A stretch of 64,000 nt of DNA from assembly GCF_000423205.1 (NCBI RefSeq), contig NZ_KE383990.1, positions 249,230 through 313,229 of the forward strand. Reading direction: 5' to 3'. The notes beneath the pieces are model-generated. The model saw only the letters and a list, made by a program, of their open reading frames with translations. It was not told where the DNA came from and made no database searches. Position numbers and translations under genes: made by a program. The DNA comes from Jonesia quinghaiensis DSM 15701. GTDB taxonomy: Bacteria; Actinomycetota; Actinomycetes; Actinomycetales; Cellulomonadaceae. This document shows, one piece after another, positions 45,919 to 54,789 of this stretch. Every line of letters starts with the position of its first letter. The stretch's first letter is position 1.

Positions 45919-46707
45919 TTGAGTCAACACCCTGAAGTCGGTGAAGTTTTCCAAGCGTGGCCCCTCGGACGATCCCACCCTGTGAAGAGTGACGACCTTA
46001 TTGATCTTTACCGATGGCCAGATAACAAAGTGACAGTCCGGGCGAACATGGTTTCCAGTATTGATGGTGCCGCTCAGGGGCCTGATGGCCTGTCTGGTTC
46101 GTTAAACAACGCGGCAGACAAACTCGTGTTCGATGCGCTACGTGCCTTGTGTGACGTGGTGCTCGTGGCGGCAGGCACAGTGCGTGATGAAGGGTACGAG
46201 TCCATTGAGGTACCAGAAACCTGGCGCGAACAACGACAACGCCTAGGGCTAGCATCGGACATCGTCTTCGCGGTTGTCACTGCGTCTGGTCATGTGCCTG
46301 ACGTGGTCTTATCAGGTGGCGACACGGGCCGTGTACCGCTTGTTTTCACAACTTTGGTCGGCCGCGAGTCACTTCGAGGGAAACTCGTTGAAGACAACAT
46401 CGTGGTGGTCGGTCAAGAGCAGGTGGAACCTTCGCGTGTCATCAGTGCTCTTGCCCAACTGGGCCTTGTCCGCATCTTGACAGAAGGCGGCCCTTCTTTT
46501 TTGTCTCAACTACTCAGAGCTGGGTTGGTTGATGAGTTGTGCCTTACCACTGTTGGAGCATTAAGCCCTGGTTCTCACCGGACAGTGACAGATGATGGGC
46601 AAGAACGCAACGTGCTGATGCACTGCACTCTTGCCCACCAACTTGTGTGTCCAGATCCGGTGACTACGCTAGCGCTGTGGCGCCTCAATCCTGAGCGCAG
46701 ACCGTAG
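45919..46707 (+). CDS. RibD C-terminal-like (pyrimidine reductase family) protein
   Basis: About 262 residues. I take the TTG at 45919 because GGAGGT lies exactly 6 bases upstream; the ATG at 45874 would add 15 residues. The RibD_C/dihydrofolate-reductase-like fold is shown by VTVRANMVSSIDGAAQGPDG, VFDALRALCDVVLVAAGTVR, and VRILTEGGPSFLSQLLRAGL with VDELCLTT. Stand-alone family members reduce a pyrimidine or flavin precursor with NADPH; the substrate here is unknown, and no other riboflavin genes are near. It converges on the ATP-grasp gene 6 bases away. Confidence 0.85.
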   Translation: MSQHPEVGEVFQAWPLGRSHPVKSDDLIDLYRWPDNKVTVRANMVSSIDGAAQGPDGLSGSLNNAADKLVFDALRALCDVVLVAAGTVRDEGYESIEVPETWREQRQRLGLASDIVFAVVTASGHVPDVVLSGGDTGRVPLVFTTLVGRESLRGKLVEDNIVVVGQEQVEPSRVISALAQLGLVRILTEGGPSFLSQLLRAGLVDELCLTTVGALSPGSHRTVTDDGQERNVLMHCTLAHQLVCPDPVTTLALWRLNPERRP

Positions 46708-46713
46708 TCGCAC

Positions 46714-47955
46714 TTAGAACCCTGAAGCGGTGGGCTTTGGGTAGTACTGCTTGTACTTGCGCCAAAAGTTCGCTGTCATGCCTTCAACGGCGAGCGTGCG
46801 TTTAGGTGATTTGTCAGAGCTATAACGCAGAGGGTGTACAGTCGTGCCCTCTTTCATGAGGCGTTTTACCTGGGCAAGCAGTTCTTCATCAAGGATGTAC
46901 CGTAACAGCAGCCGGTGAGGAACTACCGAGTAGAGGACAGGATTTTCAGCAGTGTAGAGCGTGTCTGTGGGGTCGAGGTAGTCTTCGACGATGGCACGAG
47001 CTGTTGATGCTCCACCAGCAGTGACGTAGTAGTTGTTCCGCCCGATACGCGGGTTAGCTTCGAAGAAGACGTATCGGTGATTGGTGGTATCCCATTTAAT
47101 GTCAAAGTTTGCGAACCCGTGGTAATCGATCTCATCGAGGAACGAGATTGCTTGCTCGATGACTCCGTCGTACTTTTCCACCATGATCGAGGCGGGGATA
47201 CCCAATGTTCCTGGGGTGTGTTCTTCAAGTAGCACTCGCCCAGTCGCAGCGAGAGTCACGTGTCCGCGAGTATTGCGGTATGCGGTCAGTGAACGCATTT
47301 GGGTTTCGTCACCAGTGATGAACTCTTGGATCAGGAACGTTCCTTGGTAGCGGGCGGTTACCAAAGCGGAGATGAGTTCCGAGAGTTCTTCTTCTGTGTC
47401 GATGTGGTGGATCTTCTTTTTTCCAGGGAAGCTGATGTAGAAGTATTCAGCACTTGACGCGGGTTTCGCGACGAGCGGGAACTTAAGCGTCGACGATGCA
47501 TGCTTGACTGCCGCAGGTACTTGAGCGCTTGTGAGGTCAGCAATATCGAGAGCAATTTCAGCTGGGGTTGGGATCGCCAGCCGTTGACAGATAGTTGCAA
47601 AAGCCTGTTTGTCACCGACCAAGTCAAAGTTGTCTTGGGTGGGGTGAGGAATGATGTAGTGCGGCGCCAATTCATCGCGGTACTGAAGGATCGCCTGGAC
47701 GTACCAGTCGGCGTTTGTCAGCAAAATACGTGTGCGATCTGGATTTTTGCGGGCAATGTCAATGAGGGTGTCAGTGAGTTTCCGTGCATCGTTGATACCG
47801 GGCTCAATGACGTTGGTGATGAACTGCGAGTGACCAATAGCGCGTGTGGCATTTGTCGAAACCACGATGGAATCAGCGTTGTATCGAGCGTGGAAGTCTC
47901 GCAGTAATGCGTAAACTCCGATATCGCCTCCGACGGCAACGGGTAGCAGGTTCAT
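46714..47955 (-). CDS. ATP-grasp carboxylate-amine ligase, D-Asp/D-Glu ligase-like
   Basis: 413 residues from the ATG at 47955, the start with AAAGG 6 bases upstream. ATP-grasp enzyme: N-domain LLPVAVGGDIGVYALLRDFH and ADSIVVSTNATRAIGHSQF; ATP-binding FPLVAKPASSAEYFYISFPG; EFITGDETQMRSLTAY; the magnesium-binding end FFEANPRIGRNNYYVTAGGA. The ..NPR.GR.NYYVTA pattern resembles, as I recall, the D-aspartate ligase that builds the Enterococcus cross-bridge. Together with femX 2 kb away it suggests a peptidoglycan branch amino acid ligase, perhaps adding D-Glu or D-Asp. Divergent from the DUF3000 gene with a 122-base gap. Confidence 0.72.
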   Translation of the reverse strand: MNLLPVAVGGDIGVYALLRDFHARYNADSIVVSTNATRAIGHSQFITNVIEPGINDARKLTDTLIDIARKNPDRTRILLTNADWYVQAILQYRDELAPHYIIPHPTQDNFDLVGDKQAFATICQRLAIPTPAEIALDIADLTSAQVPAAVKHASSTLKFPLVAKPASSAEYFYISFPGKKKIHHIDTEEELSELISALVTARYQGTFLIQEFITGDETQMRSLTAYRNTRGHVTLAATGRVLLEEHTPGTLGIPASIMVEKYDGVIEQAISFLDEIDYHGFANFDIKWDTTNHRYVFFEANPRIGRNNYYVTAGGASTARAIVEDYLDPTDTLYTAENPVLYSVVPHRLLLRYILDEELLAQVKRLMKEGTTVHPLRYSSDKSPKRTLAVEGMTANFWRKYKQYYPKPTASGF

Positions 47956-48077
47956 CCTCATCCTTTGTGCAGCACAGTGGGTGTAGTCGGCTAAGCCGGC
48001 GCGACGTGATCGGACCAATCTGTGGTTTGTTCGCGAGTCGCACGCACCAGCGTACCAACGCTGGCTAGGCTTACCGT

Positions 48078-48650
48078 ATGCCCGAGGATCGCAGTGACGC
48101 CCCAGCCGAATTCTTGACGGCTCTGGCACCGTTGCGTCAGATGTCGATCCCGCCTGCGTTGACGCTGCGGGAAATCCCAGCGCGCGGCGCAGTTGCGCCG
48201 TTTTCGGCAGCGTTGTCCGGTGAGATTAAAAGATCGCGACGCAATCCAGAGATGCTCGCTCATGGAAACCTATCTGTGTTGTACTCCCCATCACTGGTGC
48301 CTGAGTGGGAGTCCCGGTTCAGAATCGCGGCTATTGTTCGAGCAGATATTGATCATGACATGGGACGTGACCCGCTATTGCAGCAGGTCGCTCGTTCATG
48401 GATTGATGAGTCTTTGGAAACAACAGGGGCGCTCTACTCAGCGCTACGTGGAACTGTCACTATTGTTGTCTCTGAAAAATTTGAAGAACAGGGAACTGGT
48501 GACCTTGACACTCAACTTGAGATCAGGATGTCCTGGTCGCCTCAGCCCAGTGGCGTACAGACGGTAGACTGGCACTTAGAGCGCCATGTGGAGTCGTGGA
48601 TGAATCTTTTGTTTGCGACTTCCGGCTCCCCCATGTTGTTTATTCACTGA
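48078..48650 (+). CDS. DUF3000 family protein
   Basis: 190 residues. Conserved-looking parts are LREIPARGAVAPFSAALSGE, GNLSVLYSPSLVPEWESRFR and WSPQPSGVQTVDWHLERHVE, the pattern of the actinobacterial DUF3000 proteins encoded next to the HRDC-type RNase D gene. Function unknown. No Shine-Dalgarno is seen; TAGGCT ends 6 bases before the ATG, so a leaderless message is possible. It ends 19 bases before the RNase D-like gene. Confidence 0.85.
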   Translation: MPEDRSDAPAEFLTALAPLRQMSIPPALTLREIPARGAVAPFSAALSGEIKRSRRNPEMLAHGNLSVLYSPSLVPEWESRFRIAAIVRADIDHDMGRDPLLQQVARSWIDESLETTGALYSALRGTVTIVVSEKFEEQGTGDLDTQLEIRMSWSPQPSGVQTVDWHLERHVESWMNLLFATSGSPMLFIH

Positions 48651-48669
48651 TCTTTACGCAAAGCGGTCG

Positions 48670-49890
48670 ATGTCCGAGACTTCCACTCCCCCGTCCTTAC
48701 CTGTGCTCACCGAGCCTTCCGATGGCCCGGTGGACTTGGTCACCACAGCTCTCGGCTATGGTCGCGCCCTGCGCCTACTTGCTAGCGGTGAAGGTCCTTT
48801 CGCGGTCGACGCTGAACGTGCTTCTGGATACAGGTACGGTAACCGCAATTACCTGATCCAAGTCCGTAGAGAGGGTGCAGGAACTTTCCTGATCGACCCG
48901 ATTGCTGTTCCTGATCTCAGCGACCTCAACGCTCTCATGGCGGATGACCCATGGATATTTCACGCAGCTACCCAAGATCTGGGACCACTACGTGCCCAAG
49001 GGTTGCACGCTCCTTCAGTGTTTGACACAGAGATCGCTGCGCGACTCTTAGGTGTTGAACGTGTCAACCTTGCTGCTGTAACAAGCCATTTCCTTGGTGT
49101 CTCTCTTGAGAAACAACACTCTCACCAGGATTGGTCTACGCGTCCCCTTCCCCCTGAGTGGCTTACTTATGCAGCGTTAGATGTTGAACTCTTGGCACCA
49201 CTGGCTCGCAGCGAGCACAACGCGCTCCAAGAGTCCGGAAAACTGCAGTGGGCTTATGAAGAGTTTGAGTATGTTCGCACCCTCCCTACCATTCACCGAC
49301 CTGACCCCTGGCGCCGTACGTCAGGGATTCAGCGGATTACTGACCGTAGACGCATGGCAGTAGTGAAGAACTTGTGGGAAGAACGCGAAAAGATCGCACA
49401 AGCCCGCGACATTGCACCGTCGAGGATCCTTCCTGATCGTGCCATCATTGAGGCTGCGGTCCGCCTGCCTCGAAGTGTCGGTGCGCTCTTGGCCCTGCAC
49501 GAATTCGGCGGTAACGCCCACCGAAGACGTGCACATCAGTGGCAACGCGCGATTTCTCAAGCTTTGGTTATGCCGCAACAAGAACTACCTCCGCTTCGAG
49601 TTGCTGCCCCACCAAAAGCGCCACCGGCGAAATTTTGGTTTGATAAGAACCCGCTTGCAGCCCGGCGCTACGACGAAGCACGTGAGTTTATCGATTCACT
49701 CGCTGAGAAATACACCATGCCTGCTGAAAACATCATTCAACCTAAACTCGTCCGCCAGCTGCTGTGGGATGCGACAGACACCCACGTTGACGTTGCACAG
49801 TATCTCGGTGAGCAGCAAGCCCGTCCGTGGCAAATCAGTCTCGTGGGTGACACGCTGCACACCATCATTCAGACCGTCACCACTCCCTAA
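48670..49890 (+). CDS. RNase D-like DEDDy exonuclease with HRDC domain
   Basis: 406 residues from the ATG at 48670 (MSETSTPPSLPVL). DEDDy motifs: Exo I FAVDAERASGYRYG, Exo II IFHAATQDLGPLRAQG, Exo III WLTYAALDVELLAPLA. The HRDC domain covers ITDRRRMAVVKNLWEEREKI and following residues, and a second helical region ends in HTIIQTVTTP. RNase D trims 3' ends of tRNA precursors. The pairing with DUF3000 is widespread in actinobacteria. It ends 14 bases before femX. Confidence 0.92.
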   Translation: MSETSTPPSLPVLTEPSDGPVDLVTTALGYGRALRLLASGEGPFAVDAERASGYRYGNRNYLIQVRREGAGTFLIDPIAVPDLSDLNALMADDPWIFHAATQDLGPLRAQGLHAPSVFDTEIAARLLGVERVNLAAVTSHFLGVSLEKQHSHQDWSTRPLPPEWLTYAALDVELLAPLARSEHNALQESGKLQWAYEEFEYVRTLPTIHRPDPWRRTSGIQRITDRRRMAVVKNLWEEREKIAQARDIAPSRILPDRAIIEAAVRLPRSVGALLALHEFGGNAHRRRAHQWQRAISQALVMPQQELPPLRVAAPPKAPPAKFWFDKNPLAARRYDEAREFIDSLAEKYTMPAENIIQPKLVRQLLWDATDTHVDVAQYLGEQQARPWQISLVGDTLHTIIQTVTTP

Positions 49891-49904
49891 GGACACAGAA
49901 GTTC

Positions 49905-50900
49905 ATGTTTACCGTCACACCCGTCAGTGATGCGACCACGTGGGATGCCACCGTTGAAGGCCTGCTCGGCCACCCCTTGCAAAAGTGGGGGTGGGGTGAA
50001 CTGAAGTCAGCACACAACTGGAGTGCTTCGCGGCTTCTGGTGAGTGATGCACATGGCGCACGCGTTGCTGGCGCCCAAGTTTTGCACCGTCACCTACCTT
50101 TTCCCTTTAAGTCTGTCTCTCATGTCCCGCGTGGCCCATTCTTTGGGCCAGACCTCACCATGGCGCAGCGTGATGGAGTTACCGACGCTGTTGTTGCCTG
50201 GTTGAAGAAGAACACCGGTGGTGTTGGGGTAACTATCGAGCCTGATCTCGATGAGTCAGAAGCTTTGCACCCAGCTGGCGGTATCAGTTCACCGAACCCG
50301 ATTCTGTACCCTGTCACGTTGATTCTCGATTTGTCGATGCCGGCTGATGACCTGATGGCACAAGCGTCAAAAACCACACGCTACGACATTCGAAAAGGCA
50401 TGAAAAACAACCTTGATATTCGTCGCGTTGTCACCGACGACGAGGTGACTCAGGTTTTGCACACGTACCGCACCAACGCAGAGCGCGCGGGGTTCGCCAT
50501 TCACTCGGACCAGTACTACCGCGATGTTCACTCGCTTCTGGGCGAAGATTCCTTTATCGCCGCCTGCTTCGCCGAGGGCGAGGTTGCCTCTTTTGTGTGG
50601 CTCGCCAAATCTGGTAACACGTGGTTTGAACTGTACGCGTCAGCGACTGACGCTGGGCGAAAATTGCGAGCCAACGCTCCGGTGAAGTGGTTCGCCATCT
50701 CCGCTGCCAATGAATCTGGCGCTCTACGCTATGACATGAATGGCTTGCTGAATGATGGTATTTCAGAGTTCAAGCGAAGCTTTGCAAAGTACGAAAATAC
50801 GTTACAGTCGTCACTAGATGTACCTTTTTCGCCTTTGCACGCAACCTGGAACAAAGCGCTCCCCACTGCGAAACGGGTTATCCGCAAAGTACGGGGCTAA
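49905..50900 (+). CDS. FemABX-type peptidoglycan bridge aminoacyltransferase
   Basis: 331 residues. Two GNAT-like halves as in FemX: LGHPLQKWGWGELKSAHNW, FKSVSHVPRGPFFGPDL and LMAQASKTTRYDIRKGMKN in the first, YRTNAERAGFAIHSDQYYR, TWFELYASATDAGRKLRAN and YDMNGLLNDGISEFKRSFA in the second; the late G..FK..F is the family hallmark. No inserted coiled coil, so closer to FemX than FemA/B. These enzymes move Gly, Ala or Ser from tRNA to the lipid II stem peptide. Context with the ATP-grasp ligase supports a branched cross-bridge. A strong terminator follows. Confidence 0.88.
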   Translation: MFTVTPVSDATTWDATVEGLLGHPLQKWGWGELKSAHNWSASRLLVSDAHGARVAGAQVLHRHLPFPFKSVSHVPRGPFFGPDLTMAQRDGVTDAVVAWLKKNTGGVGVTIEPDLDESEALHPAGGISSPNPILYPVTLILDLSMPADDLMAQASKTTRYDIRKGMKNNLDIRRVVTDDEVTQVLHTYRTNAERAGFAIHSDQYYRDVHSLLGEDSFIAACFAEGEVASFVWLAKSGNTWFELYASATDAGRKLRANAPVKWFAISAANESGALRYDMNGLLNDGISEFKRSFAKYENTLQSSLDVPFSPLHATWNKALPTAKRVIRKVRG

Positions 50901-50916
50901 TCGTTAGAACAATCTC

Positions 50917-50956
50917 ACGGGAGGCGACTGCGTGTGCAGTCGCCTCCCGTTTCTTT
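50917..50956 (+). terminator. Terminator after femX
   Basis: A perfect 15-bp stem (ACGGGAGGCGACTGC with its complement), GTGT loop, then TTCTTT. It closes the DUF3000-rnd-femX unit. Confidence 0.92.
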
Positions 50957-51020
50957 GTCCATTTCGGCCCACAGAACAGCCGCCTAACGCACCTGGTCTG
51001 AGTTGCTACACCAACAGCGT

Positions 51021-51050
51021 TTTACTGATACTTGCAGTATCGTGTACTTT
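51021..51050 (+). promoter_or_regulatory. fadAB promoter with palindromic operator in the spacer
   Basis: TTTACT and TACTTT, 18 bases apart, can be read as -35 and -10. The spacer holds GATACT-TGC-AGTATC (51027-51041), a perfect 6-3-6 inverted repeat, a layout typical of a repressor operator. No regulator gene is next to it. Confidence 0.5.
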
Positions 51051-51115
51051 AAAGGACGTAGGTCACCCGCGACCTGCCCGGACAATGTCGTCCCCACGTC
51101 AGGAGTAACCACCTC

Positions 51116-52342
51116 ATGGCCCATGCAACTCCCCCAAACCGTCCCGTCGCGTTTGTTGACGCTGTGCGTAGCCCATTCGGAAAAGCCAAACCCGATGGCT
51201 TGTACGCCCACACTCGCGCCGATGACATTGCGGTCACTATTCTGCGTGATCTCTTGCGGAGGCACCCATCCTTAAATCCAGAACTCATTGATGATGTGGC
51301 CATCGCCGCTACCACCCAGAGCGGAGATCAAGGCTTAACCCTTGGCCGCACAGTTGGCCTCCTTGCTGGATTGCCACAGCAAGTTCCAGGGTTTGCCATT
51401 GACCGGCTATGCGCCGGCGCGATGACGGCTGTCACGACAACCGCCAGCACAATAGCTGCTGGCTTTGCTGACATCACCATCGCAGGAGGCGTTGAGCACA
51501 TGGGGCACCATCCCATGGGATTTGACGCCGACCCAAACCCCAGATTTGTTGCTGAACGAATCGTCTCCCCTGACGCTCTGAACATGGGCGTCACCGCTGA
51601 AAACCTCCATGACCGGTTCCCTCACCTCACCAAAAGACGAGCAGATGAGTACGCCGTCAATTCCCAAGCGCGCTACCAAGCCGCTTGGGACGCTGGGCAC
51701 ATTCAACCAAGCATCGTCCCCGTTGCCCTGCGCGACCCACAGCGCGGCTGGGGCTTAGCAACACGCGACGAACTTGCCCGGCCTGGAACAACTGTTGAAA
51801 GCATCGCGGACCTACCAACCCCTTTCCGAGCAGGTGGCCGAGTAACTGCAGGCAACGCATCACCACTCACCGACGGCGCAACCATGTCGCTGCTTGCCGC
51901 CGAACCTGTTGCTCGAGATCTGAACCTCCCGGTCGCTATGCGCTTAGTGACCTTCGCGTACGCCGGTGTTGAACCGGAAATCATGGGTTACGGACCCGTG
52001 CCATCAACCCTCAAAGCACTTGCCCGTGCTGGGCTCACAATGGACGACATCGGACTTATCGAAATCAACGAAGCGTTCGCTGTGCAAGTTCTCGCGTTTC
52101 TCGACCACTTCGGCATCAAAGACGATGACCCCCGCGTCAACCCTTATGGCGGCGCAATCGCTATGGGGCACCCGCTAGCAGCTTCAGGGGTTCGACTCAT
52201 GTCACAACTTGCCAGCTTATTCGCCGCGAACCCCGACGTGCGCTACGGGATGACAACGATGTGCATCGGCTTAGGGATGGGCGCAACCGTGATTTGGGAA
52301 AACGGCACATTTACTGCAACAGAAAACGAGGCCACACGATGA
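51116..52342 (+). CDS. fadA: Acetyl-CoA acyltransferase (beta-oxidation thiolase)
   Basis: 408 residues, ATG with AGGAGT 9 bases upstream. Nucleophile Cys99 in AIDRLCAGAMTAV, NEAF motif (IEINEAFAVQVL), His352 in GGAIAMGHPLAASGVR and the second catalytic Cys383 in TTMCIGLGMG are all present. It cleaves 3-ketoacyl-CoA to acetyl-CoA. The stop overlaps the fadB start (ATGA), so the two form one complex-encoding unit. Confidence 0.95.
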   Translation: MAHATPPNRPVAFVDAVRSPFGKAKPDGLYAHTRADDIAVTILRDLLRRHPSLNPELIDDVAIAATTQSGDQGLTLGRTVGLLAGLPQQVPGFAIDRLCAGAMTAVTTTASTIAAGFADITIAGGVEHMGHHPMGFDADPNPRFVAERIVSPDALNMGVTAENLHDRFPHLTKRRADEYAVNSQARYQAAWDAGHIQPSIVPVALRDPQRGWGLATRDELARPGTTVESIADLPTPFRAGGRVTAGNASPLTDGATMSLLAAEPVARDLNLPVAMRLVTFAYAGVEPEIMGYGPVPSTLKALARAGLTMDDIGLIEINEAFAVQVLAFLDHFGIKDDDPRVNPYGGAIAMGHPLAASGVRLMSQLASLFAANPDVRYGMTTMCIGLGMGATVIWENGTFTATENEATR

Positions 52343-54429
52343 GCGAAATTGTTACTCACGCATACGTGCGGGACATCGAACTACCACAAGGCGGTGGAAC
52401 TCTCGCTCTGATCACTCTTGACAACGGCGAAGACCACACACGCCCCACCACCCTTGGTGAGCAAGGCATCGCGAACATGACGCAGGCTATGCGTACCGTT
52501 GCCGCACGCGCTGACGCAGGTGACATCGCCGCAGTTGGGATTACCGGTAAACCACATGTTTTTGCTGCGGGAGCTGATCTGCGCGGAGTCACCAAAGTTT
52601 CTTCCCGTGAGCAAGCCCACGCGCTGGGGCAAACAGGGCACGACGCACTTCGCTTGCTCGGCGAAATGCCAGTACCTAGTTTTGCTTTTATCAACGGGGT
52701 TGCTTTGGGCGGAGGGCTCGAAGTTGCGCTGAACTGCACTTACCGCACCGTCGCATCGAATATCCGCGCCTTGGGTCTACCAGAAACCGGTTTGGGTCTT
52801 ATCCCAGGGTGGGGTGGTGCGTACTTGTTGCCTCGGTTGGTCGGCATTGAACGAGCCGTTGACATCATCCTTCATCGACCAGCGCAAAATAAGGTCTGTA
52901 CTGCCAGTGAGGCAGCACAGTGGGGAATGGTCGATGCCTTACTTGATCCAGCTGACTTCCTCGAGCAGTCTGTTATCTGGGCTGCGCAGGTTCTCCGCGG
53001 CGACGTTTCGGTGACCAGGCCCTCTGCACCAACCACACACGAGTGGGAGGCAGCGATCACGGCAGCTCGTCGCACTCTCGACGCAACCCTCGCGGGGGCA
53101 CGCCCTGCACCGTACCGTGCTGTTGACGTGATGTCGCTCGGGCCTGCCGCAACCAGAGACGAAGGGTTCGCGGCTGAGGATGACGCACTAGCAGACCTCA
53201 TCATGACCGAGGAGTTCCGTGCGTCGATTTACGCGTTCCACACCGTCAATGCGGCTAAACGCCCCAAGGGCGCCCCAGACCAAAAACTCGCCCACCCCAT
53301 TGGGCGGGTAGGTGTTGTGGGAGCAGGGCTCATGGCAGCACAGCTTGCGATGTTGTTTGCCCAGAAACTGGAAGTGCCGGTTGTGATGCGCGACCTGGAC
53401 GAGGAACGTGTTGTGGCGGGTGTGAACTACATCCGTTCCACCGTTGAGCGTCTTGTTGAACGCGGGACACTGTCCTCGCCGCGTGGTGCAGCAATCATCG
53501 AACGCGTGCGGGGCACCACCCAGATAGCTGACTTCAACGATTGTGACTTGATCATTGAAGCGGTCACAGAGGTCATGGACGTGAAGAAGAAAGTATTTGC
53601 TGAACTTCAGGACGTCGCACCCGAGCACGCAATCTTCGCCACAAATACTTCAGCCTTGTCTGTCACGGAAATGGCGGCAGGTCTGCGCAGCCCTGAACGG
53701 GTTGTTGGACTTCACTTCTTTAACCCCGTTGCCAAAATGCCGCTGGTCGAGGTAATTCGTGCACAGCACACGAGTGACGAGGCCTTGGCAACTGGTTTTG
53801 CTGTGGTGAAAAAGTTGGGGAAAACAGCAGTTCTTGTAGCTGATCGGCCTGGGTTCGTGGTCAATCGCCTTCTCGTGCTGTTGCTTGGCAAAATCGTGGA
53901 AGTTGTGGAACAGGGCACACCTGTTGACGTCGCAGATAGGGCTCTCGCGCCGCTTGGCCTCCCGATGCCACCTTTCGCCTTGTTTGATCTTGTGGGCCCC
54001 GCAGTTGGACTGCATGTCTTGGTGTCACTACGAGAAAACCTTGGTGATCGTTTTCCACGCTCCCCTGGTTTGCACAAGATTGTTGATGCCCATGCGCGTG
54101 TGATCCGTGAACCGGAACACCGCGGCATACCGGCACGAGTCGACCCGGACATTATGCAGTACTTCGACTCTCCGTCTTCTCCCACTGTGCGCACTGAGCA
54201 AGAGGTTCTGGATCTCGTCGTCGAAGCTCTCACCCATGAGGTGGGTCTCATGCTTGATGAAGGAGTAACACAAGATGCGAACGACATCGATGTGTGCATG
54301 ATCTTGGGCGCTGGATGGCCTTTTGCCCTGGGGGGAATTACTCCGTATCTTGATCGCACCGGGTACAGCGAACGAATCACGGGAACGCGGTTTCATCCCG
54401 TCGGTGAAGCGAGCCTGCCGCCGGTGTGA
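52339..54429 (+). CDS. fadB: Multifunctional enoyl-CoA hydratase / 3-hydroxyacyl-CoA dehydrogenase
   Basis: 696 residues from the ATG overlapping the fadA stop. The hydratase half carries both catalytic acids: Glu128 in GVALGGGLEVALNC and Glu149 in LGLPETGLGLIPGWGG. The dehydrogenase half begins with the NAD loop VVGAGLMAA (about 326-334) and holds NTSALSVTEMAAGL, VGLHFFNPVAKMPLVEV and FVVNRLLVLLLGKIVEVVEQ, then two C-terminal HAD domains. Catalyses steps 2 and 3 of fatty acid beta-oxidation. Confidence 0.95.
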   Translation: MSEIVTHAYVRDIELPQGGGTLALITLDNGEDHTRPTTLGEQGIANMTQAMRTVAARADAGDIAAVGITGKPHVFAAGADLRGVTKVSSREQAHALGQTGHDALRLLGEMPVPSFAFINGVALGGGLEVALNCTYRTVASNIRALGLPETGLGLIPGWGGAYLLPRLVGIERAVDIILHRPAQNKVCTASEAAQWGMVDALLDPADFLEQSVIWAAQVLRGDVSVTRPSAPTTHEWEAAITAARRTLDATLAGARPAPYRAVDVMSLGPAATRDEGFAAEDDALADLIMTEEFRASIYAFHTVNAAKRPKGAPDQKLAHPIGRVGVVGAGLMAAQLAMLFAQKLEVPVVMRDLDEERVVAGVNYIRSTVERLVERGTLSSPRGAAIIERVRGTTQIADFNDCDLIIEAVTEVMDVKKKVFAELQDVAPEHAIFATNTSALSVTEMAAGLRSPERVVGLHFFNPVAKMPLVEVIRAQHTSDEALATGFAVVKKLGKTAVLVADRPGFVVNRLLVLLLGKIVEVVEQGTPVDVADRALAPLGLPMPPFALFDLVGPAVGLHVLVSLRENLGDRFPRSPGLHKIVDAHARVIREPEHRGIPARVDPDIMQYFDSPSSPTVRTEQEVLDLVVEALTHEVGLMLDEGVTQDANDIDVCMILGAGWPFALGGITPYLDRTGYSERITGTRFHPVGEASLPPV

Positions 54430-54520
54430 GGATCGTGAAAAACATGGGTTGAACTGGACATTTGTTGGATATACTCAGGTGTTCATTTCGTTGAGTGCCT
54501 GTTGGAAGTAGTGTCGCGAC

Positions 54521-54733
54521 ATGTCGCCGTATTTAGTTCTGTTCAGTTATGTTCTTCCCGTCGTTGGCATCGCCGTGTGGGTGTGGGCAATTCTCGACTT
54601 CGTGAAAACTCGCATCCCTCGCCGGAGCACCCGGATTCTCTGGGCCCTCATTGTTTTTGTTGGCAATATTCTTGGGTCAATCCTGTGGTTGGCATGGGGA
54701 CGTAGAAATTTGGATGCAATCGAACAGCTCTAG
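54521..54733 (+). CDS. Small PLDc_N-domain membrane protein
   Basis: 70 residues with two membrane segments (VLPVVGIAVWVWAILDFV and ILWALIVFVGNILGSILWLA) joined by the basic loop KTRIPRRSTR, ending WGRRNLDAIEQL. This is the PLDc_N/cardiolipin-synthase N-terminal pattern found alone in many small actinobacterial proteins. Function unknown. The ATG is the only start in the frame; the ribosome site is weak. Confidence 0.8.
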   Translation: MSPYLVLFSYVLPVVGIAVWVWAILDFVKTRIPRRSTRILWALIVFVGNILGSILWLAWGRRNLDAIEQL

Positions 54734-54736
54734 CTC

Positions 54737-54782
54737 AACGACCAAGGGCTACACACCAGATGGTGTGTAGCCCTTGGTCGTT
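54737..54782. terminator. Bidirectional terminator between convergent genes
   Basis: A perfect 22-bp stem (54737-54758 with 54761-54782) separated by only GA. It starts 3 bases after the PLDc_N stop and ends 7 bases before the end of the sigma factor gene on the other strand. Confidence 0.88.
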
Positions 54783-54789
54783 CCCAGCC

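Noticed and set aside
53712-54380. Open frame of 222 codons on the minus strand
   Set aside because: Antisense to the dehydrogenase half of fadB; Ser/Arg/Thr-rich shadow composition.
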